NCBI RefSeq assembly: GCF_003173335.1
Contig: NZ_QGMZ01000009.1
Span: 1 to 32,830 of the forward strand
Source: Methanospirillum stamsii
Lineage (GTDB): Archaea > Halobacteriota > Methanomicrobia > Methanomicrobiales > Methanospirillaceae
Length of the DNA: 32,830 nucleotides
Direction: 5' to 3'
Shown here: piece by piece, positions 24,734-32,830 of the stretch
Layout of the letters: every line of letters starts with the position of its first letter
How positions within the stretch are numbered: position 1 is the first letter of the stretch
Made by a program: the position numbers and the translations under genes
The notes under the pieces: generated by a model
What the model was told of the DNA's origin: nothing
The model's input: only the letters and a program-made list of their open reading frames with translations
The model's database searches: none

Positions 24734-24771
24734 CCTGAAGTGATATCCGGGTATCTTCAGGAAGTTTTTTT
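24734..24771 (+). terminator. Intrinsic-type terminator
   Basis: CCTGAAG (24734-24740) pairs with CTTCAGG (24755-24761), extended by ATA/TAT after a two-base bulge, and is followed by a run of seven T. It is placed 40 bases after the stop of the SSPEG-repeat gene. Confidence 0.65.
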
Positions 24772-25102
24772 CACAAAGGCAGATTCCTGAACCTGATCCG
24801 AAATAAAGCATATTCTAATAACATGGATTCTTTTTTTAGATCTCATCAAATACTCATACCATTAAAAGGTACAATCAGTACGCCATAATATCAGATTGTC
24901 TGATACAGTAAATGCCTGTAAGCAAATATTTCTTTATTAAATTAATTATAATGTGTTTTTGAACCCTTCATCTTAAAAAATTTTTGCCATTAACTATAAC
25001 TGATTTTAACGATAATCATCAGTTCGTATTCTTTGGATGATGAGAACTGACAGATAATTTCGTGATATTTATATTGATAATGCCTGTAGGATGTGATATC
25101 TC
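24772..25102. promoter_or_regulatory. Upstream region of the dCache chemoreceptor gene
   Basis: This non-coding stretch is A/T-rich. TTTATATT at 25068-25075 is the likely TATA box of the gene at 25103, giving a leader of only about six bases. Upstream, AACTGA (24998-25003), TCAGTTC (25019-25025) and GAACTGA (25043-25049) form one direct and two inverted repeats, and ATCATC (25015-25020) pairs with GATGAT (25037-25042). These could be half-sites for a regulator. No gene is seen between 24772 and 24990. Confidence 0.5.
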
Positions 25103-27613
25103 ATGAATTTTGCCCGGATGGAATTTACATCAATCAAACACAAAATTCTCTTTTTTGGAGGAATAGCCTTATTATTGGTAGCGATAGGGATTATCGGGTA
25201 TGCGGCATACACGCTGAATTCTACCGCTGTAATCTCTGCTGAAGAGGGGCTTCAAAGTCTTGCAGAACATGAAAGTGCCCGTGTTTCTGCAATTCTTGAT
25301 GAACCATATACAACCTCTTCAGCTGTTGCAGCCCTTTTAGAGGGAGTCAGAAAGACAAATACAAATTTTCCCCGGTCTCAGGTTGTCCCGATGATAGAGG
25401 GTGTTCTTGCCGACCGTCCTCTTTACAATGGAGTATATACCATATGGGAACCAGGTGTGTTTGATGGGAGAGATGAAGAATATAAGTTAAAGGACGGATA
25501 TGACAAGACCGGGCGACTCCGGATTTACTGGTACCGGGATGCATCCGGTTCTATGGTCCGGAAAATCTATGATGAAACCAGTTCAGATCCCGGCAGTTAC
25601 TATGATGTACCCAAAAAGACCTTGAAAGGATCGGTCATTGATCCGTACATTGAGACCATGCAGGGAGATCCGGTCCTGATGGCATCACTGGTGACACCAA
25701 TTATCCGGGATGGACAATTTAATGGCATTGTCGCTGTGGATGTTGCGATACAGGACATTGAAGAGATTGCGGATTCTCTCGACATTTATGACGGGAATGG
25801 AAAACTTCTGGTTGTAAGTAATGGTGGTCTTATCGCTGGTGCAACAGGTGACCTTGATGTTGCAGGAAAACCCCTGGATGAGGTTGCTCCAGAGTTTAAT
25901 TTAGATCCCGGACTCATAACTAAGGTAATCTCCTCCGGAGAAACAAATACATTTGATGATGGAACCCACCTTGGTTCTATTGTTCCTATCTCGATAGGAG
26001 ACTCTGAAACACCCTGGGCGGTTGTGGTTTTTGCTCCGAAAAGTGTTGTTACAGCAGAAGCAACAGCCCAGACCTTTACCCTAATAGTAATTGGTCTTAT
26101 CATCTCCCTGATTGGTATGGGAGTGTTATATTTCGTAGCCCGTTCAATTGCACAACCAATTATTCATATAACCGGTGTTTCACAGGCTATTTCTGTGGGT
26201 GACCTGGAAACCCACATCGGTATCAATCAGAAAGATGAGATTGGAAAACTGGCAGATGCATTCCGGAATATGAGGCAGGGGCTGAAAGATAAAGCAAGTT
26301 CTGCAGCAGAAATTGCCCGGGGAAATCTTGATATAACAGTTCCTGTAGCCGGAGACAAGGATGTTCTTGGCCAGTCCATGATACAGATGGTATCATCCAT
26401 CGCTGATGTAACCTCGACTATGACCCGGCTTTCAGATAATGCATCGGTAGGAAACCTCTCCATCCGGGGAGATTCTTCTTTATTCCAGGGTGAGTATGCC
26501 CGGATAGTCGAAGGTGTCAATTCCACACTTGATGCCGTGATGGATCCATTGAACGAGGGTATGCGGCTAGCCGGTGAATATGCCCGGAATAACTTCAAAG
26601 CTCGTTTTAATCCGGAAGTGACTGTGCAGGGTGATTTTGTCAGGTTCAGGGATGCCATGGATGAAATCGGCATACAGGTTTCAGGGACGCTCCGGACGAT
26701 AACTGATAAGATGTCTGAACTGACTGCAAGTGCAGAAGAGGCACAGGCATCTGCAAATGAGGTTGCCCGGGGAGCGGTTGAGGTCGCAACGAATGCTGAA
26801 GCGGTATCACATAATGCGGACCGGGGAAGTGATGGAACCAGTCAGGTACTGAAAGCTATGGAAGATCTCTCGGTTGTGGTATCTGACATCTCAATGAAGA
26901 CCGATCAGGTCTCCCGTCTTGCAGCTGAAGGAAATCAACTCAGTAATGAAGGGCAGACCCTTGCAAAGAAAGCAGGGGAAGGAATGGAAGGCATCAAATC
27001 TGCAACTTCAGATATCGGAACTCTTATCAATAGTATAAAGGACCAGATGGAGCAGATAACAAGTGTTATTGCTATTATCACTTCGATTTCTGATGAAACA
27101 AATCTGCTTGCCCTTAATGCAGCAATAGAAGCGGCAAGAGCTGGAGAAGCAGGAAGAGGTTTTGCTGTCGTTGCTGATGAAGTAAAAGAACTTGCCACGG
27201 AGAGTCATCAATCCGCTGAAAAGATAGAACAGATGATTAATACCCTCAGCCGTGAATCAGCCCGGGCCACGGATATCATGAGTAAGGCACAAAATGAAGT
27301 CTCTGAGGGGTATACCGATGTGTTAAAGACACTGGATATCTTCCAGAAAATTGTGGTGATGCTCTCCGATGTAGCTCAGAACATCAGTGAAGTCGCTGCT
27401 GCATCAGAAGAACAGGCTGCTTCAGTTGAAGAAATCACGGCAAGTATCAACGAGGTCCATCAGATGATAAAAACCACCGCAGAGAACGCCGTTTCAAATG
27501 CTGCAATTTCTGAAGAATCGTCTGCTGCAGTCGACCAGATTCAGCGGGTTGTTGAGAATGTGAACGGGGTTATCACGATATTACAAAGAGAAATTGATAA
27601 ATTTACAATATAA
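25103..27613 (+). CDS. Methyl-accepting chemotaxis protein with dCache sensor
   Basis: Protein of 836 residues: TM1 about 15-36, an extracellular double-Cache domain about 45-310 ([38 protein letters not shown]), TM2 about 325-347, then a chain of HAMP-like modules to about 530. The signalling hairpin tip is canonical: [17 protein letters not shown] with [11 protein letters not shown]. The Cache pocket with the Y-W-Y-R-D and Asp pattern is of the class that often binds amino acids or other small organic ligands, but the ligand is not readable. The C-terminus ends D-K-F-T-I, with no pentapeptide. It partners CheA/CheW encoded elsewhere. A decayed sensor-kinase fragment follows directly after its stop. 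Confidence 0.95.
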   Translation: MNFARMEFTSIKHKILFFGGIALLLVAIGIIGYAAYTLNSTAVISAEEGLQSLAEHESARVSAILDEPYTTSSAVAALLEGVRKTNTNFPRSQVVPMIEGVLADRPLYNGVYTIWEPGVFDGRDEEYKLKDGYDKTGRLRIYWYRDASGSMVRKIYDETSSDPGSYYDVPKKTLKGSVIDPYIETMQGDPVLMASLVTPIIRDGQFNGIVAVDVAIQDIEEIADSLDIYDGNGKLLVVSNGGLIAGATGDLDVAGKPLDEVAPEFNLDPGLITKVISSGETNTFDDGTHLGSIVPISIGDSETPWAVVVFAPKSVVTAEATAQTFTLIVIGLIISLIGMGVLYFVARSIAQPIIHITGVSQAISVGDLETHIGINQKDEIGKLADAFRNMRQGLKDKASSAAEIARGNLDITVPVAGDKDVLGQSMIQMVSSIADVTSTMTRLSDNASVGNLSIRGDSSLFQGEYARIVEGVNSTLDAVMDPLNEGMRLAGEYARNNFKARFNPEVTVQGDFVRFRDAMDEIGIQVSGTLRTITDKMSELTASAEEAQASANEVARGAVEVATNAEAVSHNADRGSDGTSQVLKAMEDLSVVVSDISMKTDQVSRLAAEGNQLSNEGQTLAKKAGEGMEGIKSATSDIGTLINSIKDQMEQITSVIAIITSISDETNLLALNAAIEAARAGEAGRGFAVVADEVKELATESHQSAEKIEQMINTLSRESARATDIMSKAQNEVSEGYTDVLKTLDIFQKIVVMLSDVAQNISEVAAASEEQAASVEEITASINEVHQMIKTTAENAVSNAAISEESSAAVDQIQRVVENVNGVITILQREIDKFTI

Positions 27614-27937
27614 TCCGGGATATAACCAAACGACGAACACAAGAACAAGAAAGTACTACTGCAATCGATCAGATACAAAAATAATGGCTGAATTGTCAAT
27701 CTTCAACAGCGGGATAAGAAACCCGCTGATGGTAATCCTGGCTTTAACAGAAAGAGAATGTCCGGATGCCTTTGATGAGATTGAAAGAAGTGTGAATTAT
27801 ATCGATTGCACAATTAACCAGTTCGACAAAGGGTGGGATGAATCCAATAAGATATTTTCATTTCTAAAAAACATCATGGTATTGCTATTCATCGGGAAAA
27901 TGACAAAACTAAAAATCATTTTATTTTTCCGGAATAA
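27604..27937 (+). pseudogene. Frameshifted remnant of a PAS sensor protein
   Basis: Three frames join into one recognisable protein end. Frame 1 (27604-27681) reads [16 protein letters not shown], a typical PAS end and linker. After a TAA at 27682 the next frame reads M-A-E-L-S-I-F-N-S-G-I-R-N-P-L-M-V-I and later I-D-C-T-I-N-Q-F-D-K-G-W, the usual linker and helix of methanogen PAS proteins. At the six-A run 27866-27871 the frame must shift again to read K-K-H-H-G-I-A-I-H-R-E-N-D to TAA at 27935. The start of the gene is missing: the PAS end begins within the last codons of the chemoreceptor gene. It is a truncated, twice-shifted remnant with no likely function. Confidence 0.7.
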
Positions 27938-27944
27938 CTAATAT

Positions 27945-28799
27945 TTACGCTTTTATTGCTCTTCGTGTTCTCACCGTTTTCTCATTATGGTGTCCTTCAG
28001 GGTAGGTTGGAGATATTTGTAATGCCTGTTCATAAGCGTCAATTGCCTCAGTATATCTGCCAAGTTTGCTGAGAGCAACTCCCTTGTTATTCCATGCACT
28101 TACGTGTCCGGCGTCAAGTAGTAATGCTTGTTCATATGCTTCTAAAGCTTCTTCATATCTTCCGGCTCTGCTGAGGGCTACCCCTTTGTTATTCCAGGCA
28201 CGGATGTATCCGGGAGAGAGTAGGAGTGATTGTTCAAATGCAGAGATGGCTTTTTCGTGTTTTCCGATTCTGCTTAAGATAACTCCTTTATTATACCATA
28301 CGGTAGCAAGATTTGTATCCTGTTCAAAAACCTTAGCATATTCAGTAAATGGTGTATCTTCTTTACCCTTGATTTCCTGGAATCTCTCCGGTGCATACTC
28401 TGATTTCAGGGTGTCCGGATTACTAATGCTCTCGTGGATAGGGCTCCTGATTGTTGTCTGTGTTTTTGCTGTACCTGAAATAGCGGGTCTTTTTTTGTGA
28501 ATTTCCGGTTCTTTCACGGTTTTCCGGATAGGTTCGGGTGAAAAGTCAATTGATAAGGGTTCTGTTATTGTATCTTCTGGTTTGTTGGAACTTTCATCCC
28601 CCTGTTTTGGTTGAATGGTTGTATGTACAGGGACATTATTTTCCATGTCATCTCCATAAAATTTTTCATCTTCGATATTTCTTGAATCTATCTCGTTAAA
28701 ATCAATATTGTCAAACAGTTGATTGAATTCATTGATGTCATCTTCAAGATCACTTTCCAGGCTTTCTGTTTTGGTTTTTCGTAAGTTAATTAATCCCAT
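27945..28799 (-). CDS. Cytosolic TPR protein with acidic N-terminus
   Basis: Protein of 284 residues. Residues 1-60 are acidic (D-L-E-D-D-I-N-E-F-N-Q-L-F-D-N-I-D-F). Residues 60-150 look disordered, with many Pro, Thr and Lys. Three TPR units with a partial fourth follow (about 150-272), each with W-(Y/N)-N-K-G-V-x-L-S-x-x-G-(K/R) and A-(I/L)-x-A-(F/Y)-E-Q-(S/A)-L. It is probably a protein-protein adaptor. It has no signal peptide. The DNA repeats about every 102 bases because of the TPR units. It is unrelated in arrangement to the exported TPR protein downstream. Confidence 0.87.
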   Translation of the reverse strand: MGLINLRKTKTESLESDLEDDINEFNQLFDNIDFNEIDSRNIEDEKFYGDDMENNVPVHTTIQPKQGDESSNKPEDTITEPLSIDFSPEPIRKTVKEPEIHKKRPAISGTAKTQTTIRSPIHESISNPDTLKSEYAPERFQEIKGKEDTPFTEYAKVFEQDTNLATVWYNKGVILSRIGKHEKAISAFEQSLLLSPGYIRAWNNKGVALSRAGRYEEALEAYEQALLLDAGHVSAWNNKGVALSKLGRYTEAIDAYEQALQISPTYPEGHHNEKTVRTRRAIKA

Positions 28800-28913
28800 A
28801 TTAACTCGAATTACTTCACCATTTCTCCTTATTAAGAATCCTCATACCATTTGGTTGAATATTCGTGAATTTTTGTGCTCATTATGAAAGAAAAGTAATG
28901 CAATAGGAATATT

Positions 28914-29639
28914 ATGTCATCTGCTATAATGGTCAGGAGTTACAGAATTGTTGAAATCACATTATGTTCAAACCTGATACAATATTCTGGTGCTGTTTTG
29001 AAATACCTCTTTTTAGATACTGAAACAACTGGGCTTCCTAAGAGGAAGGCGAATCCAATCACGAATCCGGAACTCTGGCCACGAATGGTACAGATCGCAT
29101 GGATGCTGTGTGACGAGGATGAAACCGTCCTGGACGAACAAAGCCACATTATCTACCCGGATGGGTATGAAATCCCCGGACTTGTTGCGATGATACATGG
29201 GATAACAACTGAACGGGCTAGGAAAGAGGGTTTACCACTTTTGGATGTTCTCTCCCGGTTTACGGGAGTTCTTGTTCAGGCGGAACTTATTATCGGACAT
29301 AATATTGAATTTGACCGTGGGGTTATTGCAGCTGAGTATGTCCGTAATGGTCAGGATGCTCACATTTTTAATCCTACATATTTTTGCACGATGAAAAAAA
29401 GTGCAGATTTTTGCAAAATTCCATATCCCTCCGGAAGAAAAGGGAACAAGTGGCCAAAACTCATGGAACTCCACCAAACCCTCTTCTCCTGTTCGTTCGA
29501 AGGAGCCCATGATGCACAGGCAGATGTCCGGGCCTGCGCAAAATGTTATTTTGAGCTTTTGCGACGAGGGATGTTAATTGAAGAAAATAATTCCGAACCT
29601 GATAAGATACCCAAAAAGAAAAAAGCAATAAAAAAATGA
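28914..29639 (+). CDS. DEDDh 3'-5' exonuclease (DnaQ/epsilon-like)
   Basis: Protein of up to 241 residues. All exonuclease motifs are visible: Y-L-F-L-D-T-E-T-T-G (D and E of motif I), I-I-G-H-N-I-E-F-D-R (Asp, motif II) and G-A-H-D-A-Q-A-D-V-R (His and Asp, motif III). The insertion P-K-R-K-A-N-P-I-T-N-P-E-L-W-P-R-M-V-Q resembles stand-alone exonucleases common in Bacteroidetes. The basic tail P-K-K-K-K-A-I-K-K may bind DNA. The start is unsure: ATG 28914 adds about 28 atypical residues, while TTG 28998 (L-K-Y-L-F-L-D) would fit the family length. The likely role is trimming of single-stranded DNA or RNA ends or proofreading. Confidence 0.88.
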   Translation: MSSAIMVRSYRIVEITLCSNLIQYSGAVLKYLFLDTETTGLPKRKANPITNPELWPRMVQIAWMLCDEDETVLDEQSHIIYPDGYEIPGLVAMIHGITTERARKEGLPLLDVLSRFTGVLVQAELIIGHNIEFDRGVIAAEYVRNGQDAHIFNPTYFCTMKKSADFCKIPYPSGRKGNKWPKLMELHQTLFSCSFEGAHDAQADVRACAKCYFELLRRGMLIEENNSEPDKIPKKKKAIKK

Positions 29640-29667
29640 CCGGATGACAAAATCCAAACCCTTTTTA

Positions 29668-31590
29668 CTATCCGGTCTCATTCACTGCTAATGCATCAGA
29701 AGCATTTTTTATACCCGATACCCCGGATATGTTATCCGGGTCCCGTTCAAGTGCTTCTTTGTAGGCGGTAATTGCATCTTCAAATTTTTGTAATCCGGAT
29801 AGTGCATCTCCTTTTCGTATCCAGATCTCTGCTTCATCCAGGTTTATTTCAATTGCTTTGTCATATGCTTTTACCGCTTCATCATAGTTCTCAAGGGTCA
29901 GGTAAACATTTCCTTTTGCTTTCCAGTACTCAGGTTCCAGTGAATTCATAGAAATGGCTGTTTTGTATGCATCAATTGCGTTATCAAATTGTTGCAGTCC
30001 ATAATGTGTATCCCCCTTCTTTTTCCATAAGTCCGGATCATTGGCACCTAATTTTAATGCCTGCTCATATGCATCAAGAGCACTCTCCTGTTCACATAAT
30101 TCCTGGTAAACATCCCCGATGCTGCTCCAGAATTGTGCATTGTCCGGGTTTTTACCAATTGCGATTCCATATGCAATTTTTGCTTCGGTTTTTTTCCCAA
30201 GTGTGAGGAGTGCATCTCCCTTAGCTTTCCAGAACTCCGGTTCATCAGGATTTATGATGATGGCCTGACCATATGCAAAAAGTGCTTTTTCTCCTTTTTG
30301 TTGTCCGAGTAGTGCATCCCCTTTCTTCTTCCATAATCTGGCATCCCCGGGATTAAGTGTGATTGCTTTATCGTATGCGTTAGTGGCATCTTCATATTTT
30401 TGTAATATTTGCAGGAGATCTCCTTTACTCATCCAGAATCGTGGTTCATCAAGATCCATCCCGATAGCCATGTCATATGCATCCATCGCCGAGTCATACT
30501 CCATAAGTCCGGAAAGTGCATCTCCTTTCCTGCTCCAGGACTCTGCATTGTCTGGATTAATTCTGATTGCCTCTTCGTATGCTGCCAGTGCTGCCTGGTA
30601 ATCCTGGTTCGAAAGAAGAATGTCTCCTTTTCGAGTCCAGAAATTGTAGTCTTCAGGGTTAATTTCGATAACTTTGTTATATGTATCAATCACCTTACCA
30701 TATTCCTGAAGGTTTTCTAAGGCAGTCCCTTTCTGTTTCCACAATTCAGAATTATCCGGGTTTATCTCAATGGCCTCGTCATAGGCATATAATGCCTCCT
30801 TAAATTTTTCCAGGCTGCATAATGCATCCCCCTTCTGTTTCCAGATGTCTGCATCGGTAGGGTTTATTCCGATTGCCTTATCACATACAAATATTGCTTC
30901 TTCGAATTTTTCTAAATTCAGCAAAGCATTTCCCTTGGCTTTCCACAAATTCGGATCATCAGGCTTTAGTGTTATGGCATGTTCATAGATCTGCAAAGAT
31001 TCTTCAAATTTCTCTAATTTTTCTAATGCATCTCCCTTCCCTTTCCATATGTCCGGGTCGTCCTGGTTTAATTTTAGAGCTGTATCATATGACTGAATCG
31101 CTTCTTCGAATCTTTGCAAATTCTGCAGAACATCTCCCCTGGCTTTCCAGTATTCAGGCGCAGTCTGGTTCAAATCAATGGCCGCACTATACGTTGTAAG
31201 TGCCTCGTTGAATTTTAATAGATGACTGAATGCATCTCCCTTCTTTTTCAGGATATCCGGTTTATCTGATGACAAAGAAATAGCGGTATCATATGCCTGA
31301 ATAGCATCTTCGAACCTCTGTAATCCATATAATGTATCACCTATTCCTACCCATGACGATGCATTTGTCTGGTTATTTTGCAGAACTAACTCGAAAACCG
31401 GCAGTGCCTCTTCAAATTTTTCCTGCTGTAATAAGAGATCCGCAAAAAGCTCTGCATTCTCCAGGAGTTCTGCATCAGAGCAGGAGATTATCGGTATAAT
31501 GCAAAAAAGGAAACATAATATCAGATGCAAGCATATTCGGAAAATTTTAGATTTTTTACATATATGAAGGTATACTGGAGTAAAACCCAT
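29668..31590 (-). CDS. Exported protein of about 17 tetratricopeptide repeats
   Basis: Protein of 640 residues. The N-terminus has a basic start and a long hydrophobic stretch (about 18-36) ending I-I-S-C37, which resembles a lipobox, so it may be a lipoprotein or simply secreted. Nearly all the rest is TPR of 34 residues with a very regular W-x-x-K-G-(D/N)-A-L and (F/Y)-(E/D)-(E/D)-A-(I/L)-x-x-Y-(D/E)-x-A-I, then N-P-(D/E) turns. The superhelix would form a large peptide-binding surface outside the cell. A divergent promoter region separates it from the rubredoxin gene. The function is not assigned; scaffold roles in surface assembly are possible. Confidence 0.9.
   Translation of the reverse strand: MGFTPVYLHICKKSKIFRICLHLILCFLFCIIPIISCSDAELLENAELFADLLLQQEKFEEALPVFELVLQNNQTNASSWVGIGDTLYGLQRFEDAIQAYDTAISLSSDKPDILKKKGDAFSHLLKFNEALTTYSAAIDLNQTAPEYWKARGDVLQNLQRFEEAIQSYDTALKLNQDDPDIWKGKGDALEKLEKFEESLQIYEHAITLKPDDPNLWKAKGNALLNLEKFEEAIFVCDKAIGINPTDADIWKQKGDALCSLEKFKEALYAYDEAIEINPDNSELWKQKGTALENLQEYGKVIDTYNKVIEINPEDYNFWTRKGDILLSNQDYQAALAAYEEAIRINPDNAESWSRKGDALSGLMEYDSAMDAYDMAIGMDLDEPRFWMSKGDLLQILQKYEDATNAYDKAITLNPGDARLWKKKGDALLGQQKGEKALFAYGQAIIINPDEPEFWKAKGDALLTLGKKTEAKIAYGIAIGKNPDNAQFWSSIGDVYQELCEQESALDAYEQALKLGANDPDLWKKKGDTHYGLQQFDNAIDAYKTAISMNSLEPEYWKAKGNVYLTLENYDEAVKAYDKAIEINLDEAEIWIRKGDALSGLQKFEDAITAYKEALERDPDNISGVSGIKNASDALAVNETG
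29725..31450 (-). repeat. Coding TPR array with 102-base periodicity
   Basis: About 17 units of 34 codons, diverged but in constant phase, each carrying the same turn and W-x-x-K-G signature. They are coding TPR units, not a CRISPR or satellite array. Confidence 0.85.
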
Positions 31591-31702
31591 GAATGGTAAT
31601 TATTCTTTAAAATTAATAAATGTTTAATACTGGTGTTTGAATAATCTATACAAAATTCATTTCATACAAGGATATATGTACCTGAATATTCCAATTCATG
31701 TT

Positions 31703-31867
31703 ATGTCAAAGTGGTATTGTTCACGATGCGGGTTTATGTATAATGAAGCAGTTGGAAATGAAAAACTGGGCATCCCACCAAATACTCCATTTGCATCATT
31801 CGATCCCTCCTGGGTTTGTCCCCAATGCCAGACTCCGAAAGATAAATTCATTGAAGTAGTCGGGTAA
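31703..31867 (+). CDS. Rubredoxin
   Basis: Protein of 54 residues, the usual rubredoxin length. The four iron ligands are C6, C9 (C-S-R-C-G) and C39, C42 (C-P-Q-C). It retains Y5, Y13, P34 region F-x-x-x-D-P-S-W-V-C-P and K46-D-K-F. It carries single electrons at low potential, typically to superoxide reductase, rubrerythrin or flavodiiron proteins in anaerobes. ATG 31703 is preferred over the longer open frame that begins at 31637, because the longer start adds 22 residues not found in the family. Confidence 0.95.
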   Translation: MSKWYCSRCGFMYNEAVGNEKLGIPPNTPFASFDPSWVCPQCQTPKDKFIEVVG

Positions 31868-31890
31868 TCTGTATCAGGATAATCAAATAT

Positions 31891-31936
31891 CCGGAGAATG
31901 AAATAATTCCGGTTATTATTCCAGAAAAAAAATTTT
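31891..31936 (+). terminator. Possible terminator between convergent genes
   Basis: CCGGA (31891-31895) and TCCGG (31908-31912) form a short stem, followed by A/T-rich sequence with A8T5 before 31936. It lies between rubredoxin and the convergent membrane-protein gene. The stem is short. Confidence 0.3.
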
Positions 31937-32148
31937 TAATTTGATTCCTTCGCCTTAGAATACGCATCAAACATGCTATAAATCCAGACGATCAGGTAGA
32001 ATGGAATTCCTATTAATATGGTTGAAAGTGCACCGAAAATCACCGCCGCAACAAATAGGATAATTGCTTTTACGAGCTGGCCTGTATAGAACTGGCCAAG
32101 ACCTGGGATGAAAAATGAGAGAATTACTGCAATCAAAGGTGATGCCAT
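31936..32148 (-). CDS. Small TM2-domain-like membrane protein
   Basis: Protein of 70 residues with two membrane helices (about 4-25 and 28-56). F-F-I-P-G-L-G-Q-F-Y-T-G-Q followed by K-A-I is the hallmark of TM2/DUF5683-type small membrane proteins, and the C-terminal Y-S-M-F-D-A-Y closes the domain. The function of these proteins is unknown. The start has a T/A-rich region about 25 bases upstream, which would give a very short leader. It is convergent with rubredoxin. Confidence 0.82.
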   Translation of the reverse strand: MASPLIAVILSFFIPGLGQFYTGQLVKAIILFVAAVIFGALSTILIGIPFYLIVWIYSMFDAYSKAKESN

Positions 32149-32329
32149 GCGGATCTAATTTTATTCGAGAGTATTTATTTTTTCTTACCAATATGGCCTG
32201 TTCGTTTTTTGGTACAAATATTTCGTAAGATGGATTCTTCTCTTTCGGACTATTACGGCAAGGTAGTACCTGAATCTTTTAGATAGTTTTATGAATTGAT
32301 ATACTGTAGTATCTCATAGGTGGTTATCC

Positions 32330-32698
32330 ATGTTTAATCCGCCGGAGAAAATTGAAGATGAAATAAATGAATTAAAAGGGTATATCCAATGTGCAGAAAA
32401 AATTCAGAAAGAAATATTCTCACTGAAACAGAAACTTGAAAAATCAAGAATTATTGAGAAAGAAATCAACGATTTAAAGGCAATCTGTGGCGATCCAGAT
32501 ACTCCTGAGGATAAAAGAAAAATATCGTTTGAAGATTTATTAAAACGGGTTAAAACTTATGAAAGCCCGGGTCTGATACAGGAAAAAATTGATTTATTAA
32601 ATGAAAAGCTAAAAGATCCCTGCATCTCACCAGATAATCATGCACGATATCAATCCCTCATTTATAAAAACACCCATGAGGCTCCGCCTCATGCTTAA
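32330..32698 (+). CDS. Coiled-coil protein of unknown function
   Basis: Protein of 122 residues that is almost entirely charged helix. Heptad-like spacing of I, L and E/K appears at about 5-40, 40-60 and 78-98 (I-E-D-E-I-N-E-L, I-Q-K-E-I-F-S-L-K-Q-K-L, I-D-L-L-N-E-K-L). Two similar D-P-(D/C) plus later loop segments break the helices. It has no signal peptide and few aromatic residues. AGGTGG lies six bases before ATG 32330, and T/A-rich sequence further up may be its promoter. A perfect 8-bp stem covers the last codons. I do not recognise a family. Confidence 0.75.
   Translation: MFNPPEKIEDEINELKGYIQCAEKIQKEIFSLKQKLEKSRIIEKEINDLKAICGDPDTPEDKRKISFEDLLKRVKTYESPGLIQEKIDLLNEKLKDPCISPDNHARYQSLIYKNTHEAPPHA
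32675..32693 (+). repeat. Perfect inverted repeat across the end of the coiled-coil gene
   Basis: CATGAGGC (32675-32682) and GCCTCATG (32686-32693) pair perfectly with loop TCC. It overlaps the last codons. No T-run follows, so it may stabilise the mRNA end or belong to a dispersed repeat family. The last 130 bases of the window beyond it hold no gene I can support. Confidence 0.5.
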
Positions 32699-32830
32699 CT
32701 CATGAAAAACTGTAACCTCCAGTCTCCCAATATTAATCTGGGTAGTGAAGGTTGTTTTCTTTTTGGGTTTCAAATCCGTTAAAAAAACTAACCCTTGAAT
32801 TGCCATCGAAGGCTGAACTGTGACCTAGAT

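Noticed and set aside
29725-31450. 102-base periodic repeats that could suggest a CRISPR or satellite array
   Set aside because: The units are diverged, lack identical repeats with unique spacers, and translate as TPR motifs in one frame.
32699-32830. Possible start of another element at the window end
   Set aside because: No open frame, tRNA fold or terminal repeat can be supported in the last 130 bases.

Overview
The window looks like chromosome of a methanogenic archaeon of the order Methanomicrobiales, most like Methanospirillum. This is inferred from a 69-residue archaeal histone, TTTATATT-type TATA boxes, several probably leaderless transcripts, and large PAS/response-regulator proteins and histidine kinases of the type abundant in that group (H-box TRHDILN, then a Y-Q-x-(I/L/N)-G-x-x-x-P-x-W motif). 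GC is moderate. I see no rRNA, tRNA, CRISPR array, insertion sequence or phage gene.

Layout. 1-3300: the 3' part of a broken histidine kinase, then a receiver/multi-PAS protein with no kinase domain. 3300-5600: an iron-sulfur flavoprotein divergent from an HxlR-type regulator, a histone gene, and a small exported protein. 5700-8900: a receiver-PAS-PAS-PAS-histidine kinase and a ferredoxin-nitroreductase fusion. 9000-12700: an exported Ser/Thr/Gly-rich beta-helix-like protein interrupted by one stop codon, convergent with an exported S9 peptidase of the DPP-IV type. 12800-15100: a LysE-type exporter, a CDF-fold membrane protein with altered metal-site residues, and a small exported protein. 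15100-17700: a structured non-coding stretch, an alpha/beta hydrolase, a four-repeat mini-protein, and an exported HELTH putative metalloprotease.

17700-21440 (minus strand) is the most interesting part. It is a tightly overlapping four-gene operon with a PhnD-like sensor/PP2C phosphatase (SiaA-like), a SiaB-like kinase, a SiaC-like DUF1987 protein with threonine exactly at position 68, and a cytosolic histidine kinase. In Pseudomonas the SiaABC switch drives the diguanylate cyclase SiaD. Here a histidine kinase takes that place, and its N-terminal helical stalk resembles the SiaD stalk as I remember it. This suggests an archaeal hybrid of Ser/Thr partner switching and two-component signalling. 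The operon lies next to a chemoreceptor gene (21628-23667).

23700-32830: a small membrane protein, a 76-residue protein with 13-residue SSPEG repeats, a dCache chemoreceptor followed by a frameshifted sensor-kinase remnant, two TPR proteins (one exported with about 17 repeats), a DEDDh exonuclease, rubredoxin, a small TM2-like membrane protein, and a coiled-coil protein. Overall the region is rich in environmental sensing and signal transduction, and at least three genes in it show decay.
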